Shown here: positions 38,051 through 49,694 of the stretch, piece by piece
Position numbering within the stretch: the stretch's first letter is position 1
Layout of the letters: each line of letters starts with the position of its first letter
DNA from: Heterostelium album PN500
Taxonomy: Eukaryota > Evosea > Eumycetozoa > Acytosteliales > Acytosteliaceae
Assembly: GCF_000004825.1 (NCBI RefSeq)
Contig: NW_008805064.1
Location: 2,294,001-2,358,000 of the forward strand
Length of the DNA stretch: 64,000 nt
Reading direction: 5' to 3'
Notes under the pieces: model-generated
What the model was told of the DNA's origin: nothing
The model's database searches: none
What the model saw: the letters and a program-made list of their open reading frames with translations, nothing else
Translations under genes and position numbers: made by a program

Positions 38051-39148
38051 TTTTGATAGTTTGTTATATTTTTTGAAAAAAAGGTGTTTATTTCTATTGT
38101 TTTAGATGAAAGGCAACGATATTGAGTGATAAGTATTGAATTTGAAATTCTGATTCTACATTAATTCGAACTAAGTAAAAAAAAAAGATGATAAAAAGAT
38201 TGAATCTATCGATCTGGTGAAATGTGATTTTGGTTATTCTTTTTAGTAGTTATTCTCTTATTTATTACTTGTTGATAACATTTCTCTTTCTAAATTTAAC
38301 ATGTTTGAGAAAAAAATAAAGCTGCGAAACACTGCTCAAAAAAACCATTCAAAGTAAATTAGTTTCATCAAAATAATGGGCTTTCATACCAAAAATAAAA
38401 TTGCAATTTTATTGCCAAATTCTGCAAAAGATTGGTGGCCTTGCACCTTGTTTTTCAACAAAGTTTCCTTTTTTTTTGAATTTAAAACGACCTACGAATA
38501 AGTAAAAAGAAAATTCTTATTTTTTTTTTTAAACACAAACCAAACTGATCACATTGTTCTACATGTTTATATCAAAAATTAAAAATTTAATTTAATTTTG
38601 TTATAACAATTAATTCTTGATATTCAAAGAATCAATCAATCAAACAAACAATCACCACAATGAACTTCAAAAAAAAAAAAATGGATTAATAATAAAAATT
38701 TTTAATTTATTTATAAACATACATAATACAACAATAATAATTCTGGCAAAAGCTGGTCAACTGTTTAATAATCAAGTTAAAATCAAAGTATCACAACAAT
38801 GTAATTTTAAAAAAATAATTTTTTAAACAATTACTGAAAGATATTAAAAGATTATCTGTTAGAATTTAGATTTTTTGAAATCTGTTGATTATTTGTAAAT
38901 ATTTATGTATGTAATATCCACATTAAACCACTGGTTTACAAAGTGTAGTGGAACAAAGTATTGCTGATCTATTTACTTTGCTACAAAAAATATTTCGGCC
39001 AAAGATATGATGATATTTTAAATATCTGCATTTATTTTGTGCTTCATCATGATTCTCTTGTTGATTTTATAAAGTACTTTAAAACAATCAAGGATATCAA
39101 TATGATTTTATAAATATAAATATAAACATAACAGACTGTTATCAATCA

Positions 39149-39181
<33 letters not shown>

Positions 39182-39211
39182 TATACCTCTACCTATTAAA
39201 GAAATATAAAA
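38051..39211. other. Intergenic, divergent promoter region
   Basis: About 1.16 kb, AT-rich, between the 7TM-kinase and the secreted protein gene. Ends with a CTTT repeat at 39151-39182. No gene seen. Confidence 0.6.
39151..39182. repeat. (CTTT)n microsatellite
   Basis: Eight tandem CTTT units about 30 bp upstream of an ATG. Confidence 0.9.
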
Positions 39212-39984
39212 ATGTTTAAAAATATAATAATCTGTAATTTTATTCTATGTTTAACATGGTTTACTACATTGTCAGTGGCACAAACCTATGTTAATATGAT
39301 TCCATATAAATCACCATCGTGTACCGGTGAACAAACTGGAATTGGATATTCGTGGATTGTCGATACCTGTATTGGTTTCCGTGACAACAACTTTTACTTT
39401 GATATTAGATCCGATGGAAATGTTACCATGTCAGAGTATTCGAGATCAGTAGATTGCGGTAGCAACAACCCAAACACCCAGAAAACGTTCTATGTCGACT
39501 ATTGCTATGCGACTGACTATGCCGGTACCGAACAGTATCCACAAAACAACTACGTAAAGATTCAAGTAGTAAACAACCCACCACCTCCACCACAATACGG
39601 TCTTAAGTACTCTGTGTTCGAACCAACTGACAACGAATGCTCTGGTAACGTTCAAATGTACTACTACTACGTAAACAACACCGTTTGGCAAGATCAATTC
39701 GATCACTATCAATTCTTCTGCTCTGCAACAGACAATGTAAGTTTAACTAAATGATCATTTCATATTCTAAATCATAAAACTAATTAATAATTCAAAACAA
39801 TACAATATAGTTACCATATGAAACTGTTTGTGCTGTTTCAGACAATGATGATGATAATAAAAATGAAAATGATGATGATGATGAAGTTAATGATTCTTCT
39901 AGTTGTTTCACTTCTACTTGGTGGTCAGCATGCGGTATCAGTTTCTATTTAGATTATAAATCATATACAATGACATCTTGTTAA
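39212..39984 (+). CDS. Small secreted Cys-containing protein
   Basis: Two exons: 39212-39736 and 39811-39984, phase 0, 232 aa. A clear signal peptide ends at about TTLSVAQ. The mature part has two similar blocks, each rich in Tyr and paired Cys: the first begins NMIPYKSPSCTGEQ and the second begins KYSVFEPTDNECSG. They are joined by a Pro-rich linker (NNPPPPPQYG). An acidic Asp/Asn stretch and a Cys/Trp-rich tail follow. There are NxT/NxS sites and no membrane span or GPI signal. It resembles the many short secreted Cys proteins of dictyostelids, but I cannot name the family. The function is unknown. Confidence 0.8.
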
Positions 39985-40071
39985 TAGAAATAAAATAAAG
40001 TGGCTAATTATGTTATAATGATATTTTAATGAATAGATTTATATATACTATATATTTTATTTTATATTTTA

Positions 40072-40908
40072 TTACAAAAGGAATTTAAGTATTGATTCTC
40101 TTACAGTCTCTAATGATTTATGTTCTACATCTCCTAGTTTTATTACAACTTCAAAGTGGGTAGCCTCGAAACTGTCGAGTATCTCTACTTTGCTGTTCCA
40201 TGTGCTCTGTAGTCTCTGCTCAAAGTTCTTGGTTTGTACAGAGTTTACCAGCTTATCGGCTGGCGAATGCACCAACAACCATTTGATTGCAGAGACAGAG
40301 TTCTTGTTATTGTCGTCGATCGGTGTGAATCTCTGTGGCGATTCCCATTGCTCTACGTCGTCGTTATTGAAAACAAACGATATATTCTCTTTGTAGTCTG
40401 GGAAGTCGGTGTTGAGCTGTTGCATATCGTAGATACCTTGAATTCCGATGCATCGAGTGATCTTGTATTGTCCTTGGATCTCTGCCAACGAAGCATACTG
40501 GTTCGGTTGCATCGAGAGACAGGCAATCATGTGTCCACCACAGGAGTGTCCAATCAAGGTGATGTTGTTGACGTCGTAGCGGTAGTCGTCACGGTTGTCT
40601 ACGAGCCAACGCAAACTCTCGGCAAAGTCATTGTTGTGCACTGGGTAGCGAATCGGTGTCTTGTGTGCCTGCTTGCTCAGACGGTAGTTGACAACCGCCA
40701 CCATGTAGCCGTGCGAAGCAAAGAGACGACCCATCTCAACATAGTCAGACTTGTCACGATCCATCCAGAATCCACCGTGAACATAGACCAACAGTGGGAA
40801 CTTTTTGTCAGGTGAAACCTCCTCAACCGATGGTTCGTAGAGATCTAACTTTTGTGATGAATGCACCTTTCCATATGCTTCATCATAATAAATAGCTGTT
40901 TTCTCCAT
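40072..40908 (-). CDS. Alpha/beta hydrolase, arylformamidase-like
   Basis: Single exon, 278 aa. Features: HGGFW (oxyanion hole, HSL/arylformamidase style), GHSCGGHM (nucleophile elbow Ser), an Asp in HSPADKLV and a His in EATHFEV that complete a plausible Ser-Asp-His triad. The order and spacing fit kynurenine formamidase and related esterases (EC 3.5.1.9 or 3.1.1.-). N-formylkynurenine hydrolysis in tryptophan breakdown is therefore a reasonable guess, but a general carboxylesterase is equally possible. There is no signal peptide, so it is probably cytosolic. Confidence 0.85.
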   Translation of the reverse strand: MEKTAIYYDEAYGKVHSSQKLDLYEPSVEEVSPDKKFPLLVYVHGGFWMDRDKSDYVEMGRLFASHGYMVAVVNYRLSKQAHKTPIRYPVHNNDFAESLRWLVDNRDDYRYDVNNITLIGHSCGGHMIACLSMQPNQYASLAEIQGQYKITRCIGIQGIYDMQQLNTDFPDYKENISFVFNNDDVEQWESPQRFTPIDDNNKNSVSAIKWLLVHSPADKLVNSVQTKNFEQRLQSTWNSKVEILDSFEATHFEVVIKLGDVEHKSLETVRESILKFLL

Positions 40909-41630
40909 CTTTTATTATTATTATTTTCTTTTGAATTATTATATAACAAAATAGATAGATAATAATGACAATTGACTTTGGTAGTTCAATTTTTTTTTTT
41001 TGTTAAAAATCATGATCCGAAATTTCACCCCAAAAAAAATAATCGATTATTTTGGATTGTAAATGTACATTTTTTTTGGGGTGAAATATTCATTGAATAT
41101 TCAAGGTATATATTAAAACAACTTACTTCTCTAATTTATTTTAATCAATCTACGAGAAATTTTGGTTTTATTACTAGAAATTTAGGAGAAAAAAATTTAA
41201 TATTTATATGGGTATCTAAATAGATGGGTCAAATGACTTTGATATTTTCAATTGTTTGTTGATGTTTTTTCTATACTATATCGTTTGTTTAAGACAAATT
41301 TTATTAAGAAAAGGTGTTTCATATATTAAGGATAACTTTAGGAAGTTAGGAAGTTAGAGATTTGATAAAATATTGATATTAACTCAATTTAAGTTCCACA
41401 GATTGGTTTGAGAAAGTACCATGTTTAAAGAAATAAATATATTGAATAATTGAAAAAAAAAAAACACAGTTTCTCTGTTTTGGAAATTTAAAACAAATTA
41501 ATAGACTTTTTATAAACACTTGAATTTCTAACCATAAATTTGAATAACAAAATAATAATAATTTAAAACTCTTCTTTTAATTTAATTTTACTTAAAATTA
41601 TATATTATTTTTTTATTATATATTATTTAT
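40909..41630. other. Intergenic spacer with strong inverted repeat
   Basis: AT-rich and about 720 bp. It contains a perfect 19-bp inverted repeat at 41022-41087 (listed separately). No gene seen; a short plus-strand open frame through the repeat is not credible. Confidence 0.6.
41022..41087. repeat. Perfect 19-bp inverted repeat with 28-bp loop
   Basis: The left arm 41022-41040 (ATTTCACCCC plus an A-run) is the exact reverse complement of the right arm 41069-41087. The CCCC/GGGG block is unusual in such AT-rich DNA. It could fold as an RNA hairpin or be the end pair of a tiny non-autonomous element. Confidence 0.85.
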
Positions 41631-42706
41631 TTATTGAACTCTGACCTTTTTGGTAGACTTTGGGTTGAATCCGTTGCTGACAAAGAATTCACCAGAGGAT
41701 GAACCAGATCCAGAGATGGCTGAACCAGATCCAGAACCGGTACCAGAGATACCAGAACCGGTGGCGGTACCAGATGGGTTGGATGAGGTGGCAGTTGGGT
41801 TGGATGAGGTTGGGTTAGATGAGGTGGAGGATGATGATGAAGTGGTGGTGGAGTTACTCTCAGAATCCGATTTGATTCCTCTAGAGCAACGGTTGGTGAC
41901 TCTGAGTTGATGACAGAGGTGATCAATTCTGGACCGTATTGGGCGACGATGGATTGACAGATTTGTACCCATGACTTGAATCCGATGACGGAGCAGTCGT
42001 TCTCGAGTGAGTTGATGATCTCAGACTCGGTTTGGTTGGATTGGACGTAACCTTCGATTTGACCGACGATCCACTTGCAGACTGGACATCCGAAACCGTC
42101 GTCGACGGTGACCAAAGCGGCGAACTTCTTTGATTGCTCACTGGTGCAGATGTTGAGTTCTCCACAGATTTGGGATGGAGTTTGCTTGTTGACCAATTGT
42201 TGGATGATTTGTGGGGCGTACTCGGCAACCAAGGACTTGCACATCTCGGACAAAGCGTTACCGATCGAGTTACAGTCGTTTTCGAGGGCGGCAATAATCT
42301 CTGATTCAGTGGCGTTCGAGGCGAGGTATGACTCGGCGGTGGAGACAATGTAGGTGCAGATGGCGCATGGAACATCGGACTTGATCATCTTCTTCTCTTC
42401 GGCTGGGCAGAAACCGATTTGAGTGCAAATGACGGTTGGGGTCTCTTGTGAGATGAACTTCTCCAAGTAGTTGTTGATCAAGGTGGTGCAAACCTTTTGG
42501 AGGCCAGCGGAAACATAGAAGCAGACATTGTCCAACTCTTGTTCGATCTCTGTGATTGTCTTATTGGTTTGGACGAGGTTATCGACGTAGTTGGCGACGA
42601 AAGTGCACAAACCACATTCTTGACCAGCAGCTTCGACCTTCTTTGATTGGACGGCGACAGCTGACAAAGCTACCAACATTAAAGTAATAAATAATGCTTT
42701 ATTCAT
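41631..42706 (-). CDS. Prosaposin-like protein with three saposin B domains (frame break near the 3' end)
   Basis: Starts at 42706 with a signal peptide (ending about AVAVQS). Three saposin B domains follow, each with the six-Cys pattern: CGLC...VCTQIGFC-type ends, then CAIC..., then CPVCKW.... Such proteins bind lipids and assist lysosomal lipid breakdown or act as pore-forming amoebapore relatives. Near 41895 the frame changes. The continuous frame loses the last Cys of domain 3 and becomes Pro/His-rich with rare codons (CGG, CTG). The neighbouring frame provides RCSRGIKSDSESN, then a Ser/Thr/Gly/Pro tail in preferred codons ending at the stop 41631-41633. I therefore annotate to 41631 with a one-base or few-base break, either real or an assembly error. 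Confidence 0.85.
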
Positions 42707-43746
42707 TTTTAGATAAATATAATTTTACTGGGGAAAAATAAAAAACAGATAAAATTTTTAGAAAAGATGCTCTGGGGTAATCACTGACCAGCTTTTTATT
42801 CCAAGCTTATTAATTGACAAACCGTGATGAAGGATTTTTCGAAAAATCAAAAAAAAAAAAAGAAAATAATAATAAAAAAATTGTTGGTGTCAAAACGACT
42901 CGCGTTGCAAAAAAAATCTCAACCACTTTTGCCCACCATCTTCAATTGAATAGCCGTCATCTCAGCGTTACAAAAATTTTAAGATCATAAGATTTTTACA
43001 AAAAAAACAAAAATCTTTCAAAAATGGGTAAAAAAAATAAGTTTTTTTGTTTTTTTTTATTTCGGTGTCAACAAGATAAAAGTAATTAGAAATTTCAGAC
43101 ACGTATTAAGCAAATATTTAAATGTTGTGATCTTAAGATAGATAGTTATCATTATTATTATTATTAAAAAGAAATTTCGTTTCATTGGGAAAAGTATTTA
43201 TCACACAACATATATTGCTGTTCTGAATTATTTTCATAAGACTTTGATAATAAATCAAATCTTAACTTCAATATCTTAATTAATTTCTGAAAAAAATATC
43301 GATATTTAAGATTGTTATATTTTCAAAAGATATATATTTGTTTAAATACTTTTCACAAACCCTAAAAAGTAGTGTTTACACAAATTGTTTATTAGGGAAT
43401 AAATATTTACTATTGGGTGTTAGCATAGGTACTAAAAAAAAAAGACAAACATTTAAATCTTTTTTACTTTGATCAAAAGAATTAAAAACAAAATTAAAAA
43501 TTTGCCAAAACAATTTAATCAAATAAATCAAACCGATTAATTGTTCTGAAAATAAATTGTTATCTTTATTAGCAATATTATTTTTTTATAAACAACATAA
43601 AATTAAAAATAAAATTAAAAAGTTACTCTTTGTAAAAAAACGAATCATTTTCTAATAATACAAAGAAAGTGTTTGGTGTCTTTTAAAAATTTTTTTGTCA
43701 AAGTCGATGATCATATTTAAAATAATTATGATCCAAATATATAAAT
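42707..43746. other. Intergenic, divergent promoter region
   Basis: About 1 kb of AT-rich DNA between the saposin gene and the OB-fold gene; no gene seen. A slightly GC-richer patch lies at 42898-42970. Confidence 0.6.
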
Positions 43747-45756
43747 ATGAATATGAACAGTAGTAATAGTGATAGTACTAAAAAGAGGAGTGTTGAGATC
43801 ATACCATGGATTGAGAAACAAGTTTTGTCTATAAATACATCATCTAAAAAGATTGGTCAAGTTATAACTGGTGACATAACAAACATAAATGTATGTATGT
43901 CATATACCTACTTGATTTTATTTGTTGTTTGTTTGTTTGATTCATTCATTTATTGATTGTTTTTAATGTTACGGTTTAATATTATATTTTAGAAAGATCG
44001 ATTTATTAGTACTGAAAAGAAAGTATTATATCTCTCAGATAGACAGACATTTATACCCATTTCAATTACTGATGAGGCATTGAGTAAATGTGCAAGGTAT
44101 GAATTTATTATCGATAGATGATCATTTATCTAAAAGTAACTAATAAGTTTTCTGTTCATAGAAAGAGAGTAGCGATAGCCAAACCTTCAAAGTCTAATAT
44201 CGACATTGTTATTGGTGCAATCATTTCTATCAATGACCTTGAATTGGTCAATGACAATGGTAGTTTCTCATTGAATCTAAAGGATTTTGATATTATAACA
44301 AGAGACAAATTCAATTTGAAATCACTTATTCCCATCACAGATCTACCAAAAATCAAAGACTTTTTAAAGAATAGCCATTCATCTGGTGCCTCTACTGTCA
44401 CTCCTATTACACCGATTATCGATGACAATGACAGAAATAATAATAATTGTTATTCAAATGGATTCGAATTCGATCCTTATGATTGTATAATACCTCAAGA
44501 CCAATTGAAAATTCTGGAGAGTTTAATATGTAAATATAGTACTTTAGATATACAAATTGCAATAATACTAACATAATATATTATCGATGTAAAGTTGTGA
44601 ATGGTAAATGGGAGCAACCTATTAAAGTAAAGACAGAGAAGCAGCTTCCAAATGAAAAGATATCAAAACCAAACAGTATAAGTAAAATAATGAATGATAG
44701 TATTAGAAATAAGATCAATGGTAACAATCAACAACCTTCAAATGTCAAAACAAACCAGCAACAACAAAAACAACAAAACAACCACAACAACATGTAGCTT
44801 CAAATCAAACAAAGTCAAAGGGGAAAAGCTCACAGATAGAAGAGGAGATAGAAGAAGAGGAGCAAGTTGATAGAGATAAAGCTAGAGTAGAGGATGAAGA
44901 CCCAATTGTCAATTCAAATGTTAGTGGTAATGGTAGTAGTAGTAATGATCAACATTCAGGTTTTGAAGATGATATATCTTATTCTTCAATGGATGTATGT
45001 ATTTTTTTATATAAATAATATTAAGATACTAAAACAACATTTTGATAATAGTTAGCATATTCCATGCCAGACGGCTATAATAGTAACAATAGCAATAAAA
45101 GGAAACTCTCAAGTCTTAAGTGTCTCTGGCAACAGGAAACAGAAGATATATATGATTCACAAGTATCGTTAATAATTGATACAGAAAAAACAACTACGAC
45201 AACTACAACCACTACGACAACTACAACTACCAGCGATAATAGCAACAACAATAATAACAACAACAATAATAATAATGAAGATAAAGAAATTAACAATTCC
45301 CCAGATAATGATTTTGAATTATCAGATGATGAATCCAACAGAAAGGTGTTGGATCATGATAAGAAAGCAACAACAACAACATCAAACATGGGACCACCAC
45401 AATCACAGTTTCCAATAGCATCACAAATACCATACTCTACGTTTCCTTCACAACTTTCACAGCTTACACAACTTTCACAATTTACCAACAACAACAACAA
45501 CAACAATAATAATGATATAAGTAGCAGTATATCTCTCAACACAAGCCTAAACACTGGTCTTTTTCAAACGCTAATAGATAGAATGAGTACGTTGGAATCA
45601 ATCGTCAAAGACCAATACGCAATCTTTACAAGCAAGTTAACTATACAAAACCAAGAGGTGAACGAAAGAATCACCAATTTAGAAGACCAACAAACAAACC
45701 TTACACAAAGAATCACCAATATAGAGAAAGTATTGAAAAAGCACAAATTAATGTAA
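43747..45756 (+). CDS. OB-fold and coiled-coil protein, candidate TPP1/ACD-like telomere protein
   Basis: Exons 43747-43890, 43993-44096, 44162-44529, 44595-44720, 44798-44994, 45052-45756; 547 aa if the 44721-44797 gap is an intron. The third intron has a TACTAAC branch-point-like sequence. Residues ~16-131 look like the OB fold of shelterin TPP1: IIPWIEKQVLS resembles the family's RPWI...L start, VLYLSDRQTFIPISITDEAL resembles its LLVSDGTHSVRCLVTREAL strand pair, and SLNLKDFDIITRD resembles YLQVDRFSLL. A low-complexity acidic/Thr/Asn/Gln middle follows. The protein ends in a Leu/Ile-heptad coiled coil (about 470-545). Between 44721 and 44797 the frame shifts, by a cryptic intron or a one-base indel in a CAA/A repeat. 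The TPP1 assignment is inference; other OB proteins are possible. Confidence 0.7.
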
Positions 45757-45906
45757 AAATAATAAATTTCTTTATTATTGATTCTCTCTTAATTTTTATA
45801 AATAACAAAAGTAAACAATGATTATGTTTAAGAGGATTATAATTTAGTTTTATTATCTATAAAAATAAACTTTTGGCAAATTGTTATGTAGCCAAATTCC
45901 ATTTAG

Positions 45907-47543
45907 TTAGACTATGATATCATGCAGGAACTCAAGTATCATAAAGATCAATTCTAAAAAGATCAAAACAATGACAATTATTTCTAATCTAAATGAACCT
46001 ATAAAGATTAATTAAAGTTGATTAGTAATTTAATGGATATATCACTTGTTAATATTATAGTACCTTTTGCATCAATATCAGCTCTGCACATATCAATTAG
46101 ATCTCTTACAACCATCAATCTATGATTCAATGTTCTCACTCTAGGTTTGATTTCCAAGTATTTCTCGGTTAGATGATGATAACTCTCATATTGTTGGTAC
46201 TCCCAAAAGAACTCTGGTGTATCAAGTAAGTTGGAATGTAGATTTATGGCATTCTTTTGAATGTACAAATTACCCAACAGTTGTCCAACTCTTTTTTGTG
46301 ATAAACAAATCTATTTAAACAAGATATGATAAATATTAGTGAGTTGACCCAAAAGAAGTTTAATATTTAATAGGTTTTTACTTACTTTTCCTTCTTTTGA
46401 AAGATGAACAGGTACTTGTTTGGTTTCGACAATGATTTTCTCTAGATTCTCTTCAAATGAAGATAGTTTGACCGATTGTGAAATCGAATGACTCATTGCA
46501 ATCTTAACGTATACATCTTCTCTGTCCAATGAGATCTTGTCTTGGAAAATAGATGTCTGACTACCATTGGAATATTCAAACTTCATATCGTCTACCAACT
46601 TGTGATCGAGTGGCTCAATTCTGAAAGGGTCCAACATCTTTATAACTTTGAATTCTATGGACGGAGTCAAGTCCCAGAATACAACTACACCATATTCGAA
46701 AATAACTACCAATCCGTTCTCATTGTGATTGTATCCGTAGTCCCTTGTCAAGTCAAAGATTGGCTCCATCAAGAAACTCTCTGGAACATTATCGGAATCA
46801 ATCGTTGGTGACGATGGTGGATTCAATTTGGAGGGATCATAGATTTGATCGTTTAGATCTCCATTCCAATAGATAGGAGGTTGTAGTTTATGCTGTTGCT
46901 GAGGATGTTGATGGTTTTGAGCGATTGGTTTTGGTAGATGTGGAAGAAAGTTTGCACCTTCGAGAGAGCTATTAGTATTATTATTATGGACGGATCCAAC
47001 AATGTTGCCAGTGTTATTGCTGTTATCAAGTTTGATAGTAGGAATTTGGTTACCAATTGGATCATCGATCGGAGTGGGAACTGGAATCGGGATATCCATT
47101 GGAGGTGCCTCTGGCTCGCGCTTGAGAGTGAAATAAAAGAATTCCTTGTGCTCAATCGGATTCAGACCAATTTGGTCGATGTGGTGAAATGATTGGTTCA
47201 GACTCAGTGAGTCTGACACACAGTATGCAGACACCCTTCTCAGCTCTCTGGAGCTATGGGCACAGAGCAGTCCGCCATTCTGTCTTGACACTCCGGCTGC
47301 CTTTGAGGGAACGATTCTCTTTTTCTTGTAGGCAGTTTCAGTGGGTGAGCTTCTATCTAACTTTACACCATGACTATTGTTAAGATTGCCTTGGTGATTG
47401 TTGTGGTTGTTTGGTTGGCTATGACTACCAACAACATTACCTACATGACCGTTGATCATATGTGGGGGTTGATGTGATTGATGATTTGGCAAGTCATTAT
47501 GAACCAGATCAATATTATTAATTTTCTTTTTCAATGGGTCCAT
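45907..47543 (-). CDS. RMD1/DUF155 family protein
   Basis: Three exons: 47543-46386, 46310-46064, 45998-45907; 498 aa with phases 0 and 1 agreeing. The N-terminal ~90 residues are His/Asn/Pro-rich. The DUF155 domain (RMD1, Sif2/Sif3, mitochondrial RMND1) covers about residues 100-490. It includes VVIFEYGVVVFWDL, MSHSISQSVKLSSFEE, GKICLSQKRVGQLLGNLY and LDTPEFFWEYQQYESYHHL. The short last exon (SFRLEIIVIVLIFLELIFMI) provides the C-terminal transmembrane helix typical of the family. Yeast Rmd1 is cytosolic/vacuolar and RMND1 is needed for mitochondrial translation; which applies here is unclear. It converges on the OB-fold gene with a 150-bp gap. Confidence 0.92.
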
Positions 47544-48168
47544 GATTTATGATGATTGTGTTTTGACGAGTGAGTGATTGATTGATCAATACGATACAAT
47601 GATAATTTTGTTTTTGATATTTATTATTTAGATTCAAAACATTAACGATTACACAAATAGATATTGGAATCTTTCTTCATTATGTAGTGAACAGACAATT
47701 TTAAAAGTAATTATTTCTTTTTTTCCGGAAAAACTGTTTAAAATATGGACATTTAAATTCATATATATATAAAGTAAATTATTTATCCCATTAATTTATA
47801 ATTTAATAATAGAAAGAGATATGTAAATATTTTTTTTTTATTGATTTTTTATTATTTAAAAAATAAATGTTTACTTTAAAAAGTTAATAGATTTTATAAA
47901 TAATAATAAATAAATTAATCTGACAATTATTTTAATTATGACAACAACTGATTATAAAATTAGATATAGTTGAAAAAATTTTGATTTTTATTTTAATTGT
48001 AAAATTAGTTATGAATTTGTAAAATAATTTCCAATGTTAAAAAAACAAAAAATGATAACAAATAAATATGATAAGTGAAGAGTATTTATTATAATGGAAC
48101 AAATAACTATTGAACGATTAATGGATATGAACTAAAAAATAGATAGATAGCTTATAGTTTTATTTATT
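47544..48168. other. Intergenic spacer
   Basis: AT-rich, about 620 bp, upstream of RMD1; no gene seen. Confidence 0.6.
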
Positions 48169-48708
48169 TTATTTTATTTTAAATTCAGATGTTTGAAGAA
48201 TGACAAGTTTACAATTTAATGATACATTTGAAATCAATTGTGATAATTGAGTATTTATAGTTGTCCACGGAGATGTTGTTTTGGATTCACACAACAATCG
48301 GAAAATCTAAAAAAGACACACAACCATAACAACTATTAAAAGAATCATCTATCTACATTCCATGGATTCTCTATCTCTAAAAATAATAATAATAATATGT
48401 TTATAAAATTTAAATTAAAAATAAATAAAATAGAGAGGTAAATATACAAAAAAGTTTACTAAATCATTGTTGGTTAAGATATGCACCTTTGGAGGGTGGG
48501 TAGAAATAGGAGAATTGTTTTTGATGCTAATGCATCAAGCAGTATGGAAGAGAAAAGAATCAGTAGATGTGGTAATTGAGTATGTTGTTGTTGTTAATGG
48601 CACTACTGTATTTACCTGCCATGCTTGGAACCTGATATTATTGTTATTTTCAACATGGATCATTTTTGACCTTGAGGTAGAAAGAATATTATTGTCATAT
48701 AAAACCAT
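48169..48708 (-). CDS. Putative four-exon 96-aa protein, unknown
   Basis: Exons 48708-48616, 48526-48487, 48376-48357 and 48306-48169, with phases 0, 1 and 0 all agreeing. The product begins MVLYDNNILSTSRSK, continues through NIRFQAWQ, HQKQFSYFYPPSK and EIENPWN, and ends in a 45-residue exon (IFRLLCESKTTSPW ... TSEFKIK). The last exon is the best supported, with good codons and a T-rich acceptor. Donors GTGCAT and GTAGAT are weak, and one exon is 20 nt with a 49-bp intron, so the model could be wrong in detail. The protein has no signal peptide or membrane span. I do not recognise it. Confidence 0.45.
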
Positions 48709-49694
48709 AATAAAAAAAAACGATTTATTATTATTCCAGTCAACCAATGAATAATATTGGTTTGTACGAAAACAAAATCATATGATAATATACAGTATAT
48801 TATTACTTATTTAGCTATGTTGTTAATGAACTATTATGATATTGTCTATCTTTCGTTTTTGGTAATAATATGTTTGTATTATTTCGATTTTGGTGATGAG
48901 TGACATATGGTGGTGGTTGGAGGAATGTTTTCCCACCACCACTACCACCAAGAACAACAACAACAAAAATAATATACTTTTTGTGATATTAAGATATGTC
49001 CAAATATCTAGAGTACTGTGTTGTGGTCACATCAATCGATTTTGAATAAGGAAACTAAAAAAGTAAGAATTATAAAAATAAAATATATAATGACAGTATA
49101 AATATTAAATGCTGCGATCTAACTTTCATACTTTTTGTATTGTAATGTTTAGCATCATTCTTATTATTGGGTTGATTTATATATTACTATAATAACTATA
49201 ATTAAACATTATTACTTTAATATTAACAATGATTATATAATAACTAATTAATATAGATCCAATTTTTATCAGGTCTATACTATTTAACTTGATTAACATG
49301 ATTATAGACATCCATTAACTTGTTTAACATGATTATAGATTAAGTAGCTTGTGACGTGATTGATGAAGATCATTTATTTCATTTTTGAGTGCTTTTTGAT
49401 TTGATTTTAGCTAAACAATGTTGTTAATCTAATTTAATTGTAAATATTATATTTATCTCTCATTATTATTTGTTGATTGTCATTGGCGAAACTTTAAACA
49501 ACGAATTTTGATTGACGAAAATTATTAAATTAAACACCAAACACTTTTTTTTTTTTTTTTTTGAACAAACTAAAAATACAAAATTTGCAAACAAATAAAA
49601 GTAAACATATTAGTGATATATATTAATAGATAAATATATTCACTAAAAAGGGTAACATCATTATTATATTTTATATATATCAAGCAATAGAAAG
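48709..49694. other. Intergenic, divergent promoter region
   Basis: About 985 bp, AT-rich. It contains a GGT/ACC-rich potential hairpin at about 48908-48950 and a 25-bp direct repeat at 49284-49339. No gene seen. Confidence 0.6.
49284..49339. repeat. Direct repeat, two 25-bp copies (one mismatch)
   Basis: Copies at 49284-49308 and 49315-49339 share TTAACTTG(A/T)TTAACATGATTATAGA (one base differs). Located about 360 bp upstream of the PRPF38 start. Confidence 0.75.

Noticed and set aside
40972-41223. 83-codon plus-strand frame across the inverted repeat
   Set aside because: The sequence is dominated by the repeat arms and A/T-runs.
41627-41900. Pro/His-rich C-terminus of the continuous saposin frame
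   Set aside because: Rare codons and loss of a conserved Cys; the neighbouring frame is clearly the coding one.
48467-48754. 95-codon plus-strand frame
   Set aside because: It starts without an ATG and lies opposite the spliced minus-strand gene, whose junctions agree in phase.
48908-48950. GGT/ACC-rich possible hairpin
   Set aside because: Made of simple triplets with imperfect pairing; no reason to give it a function.
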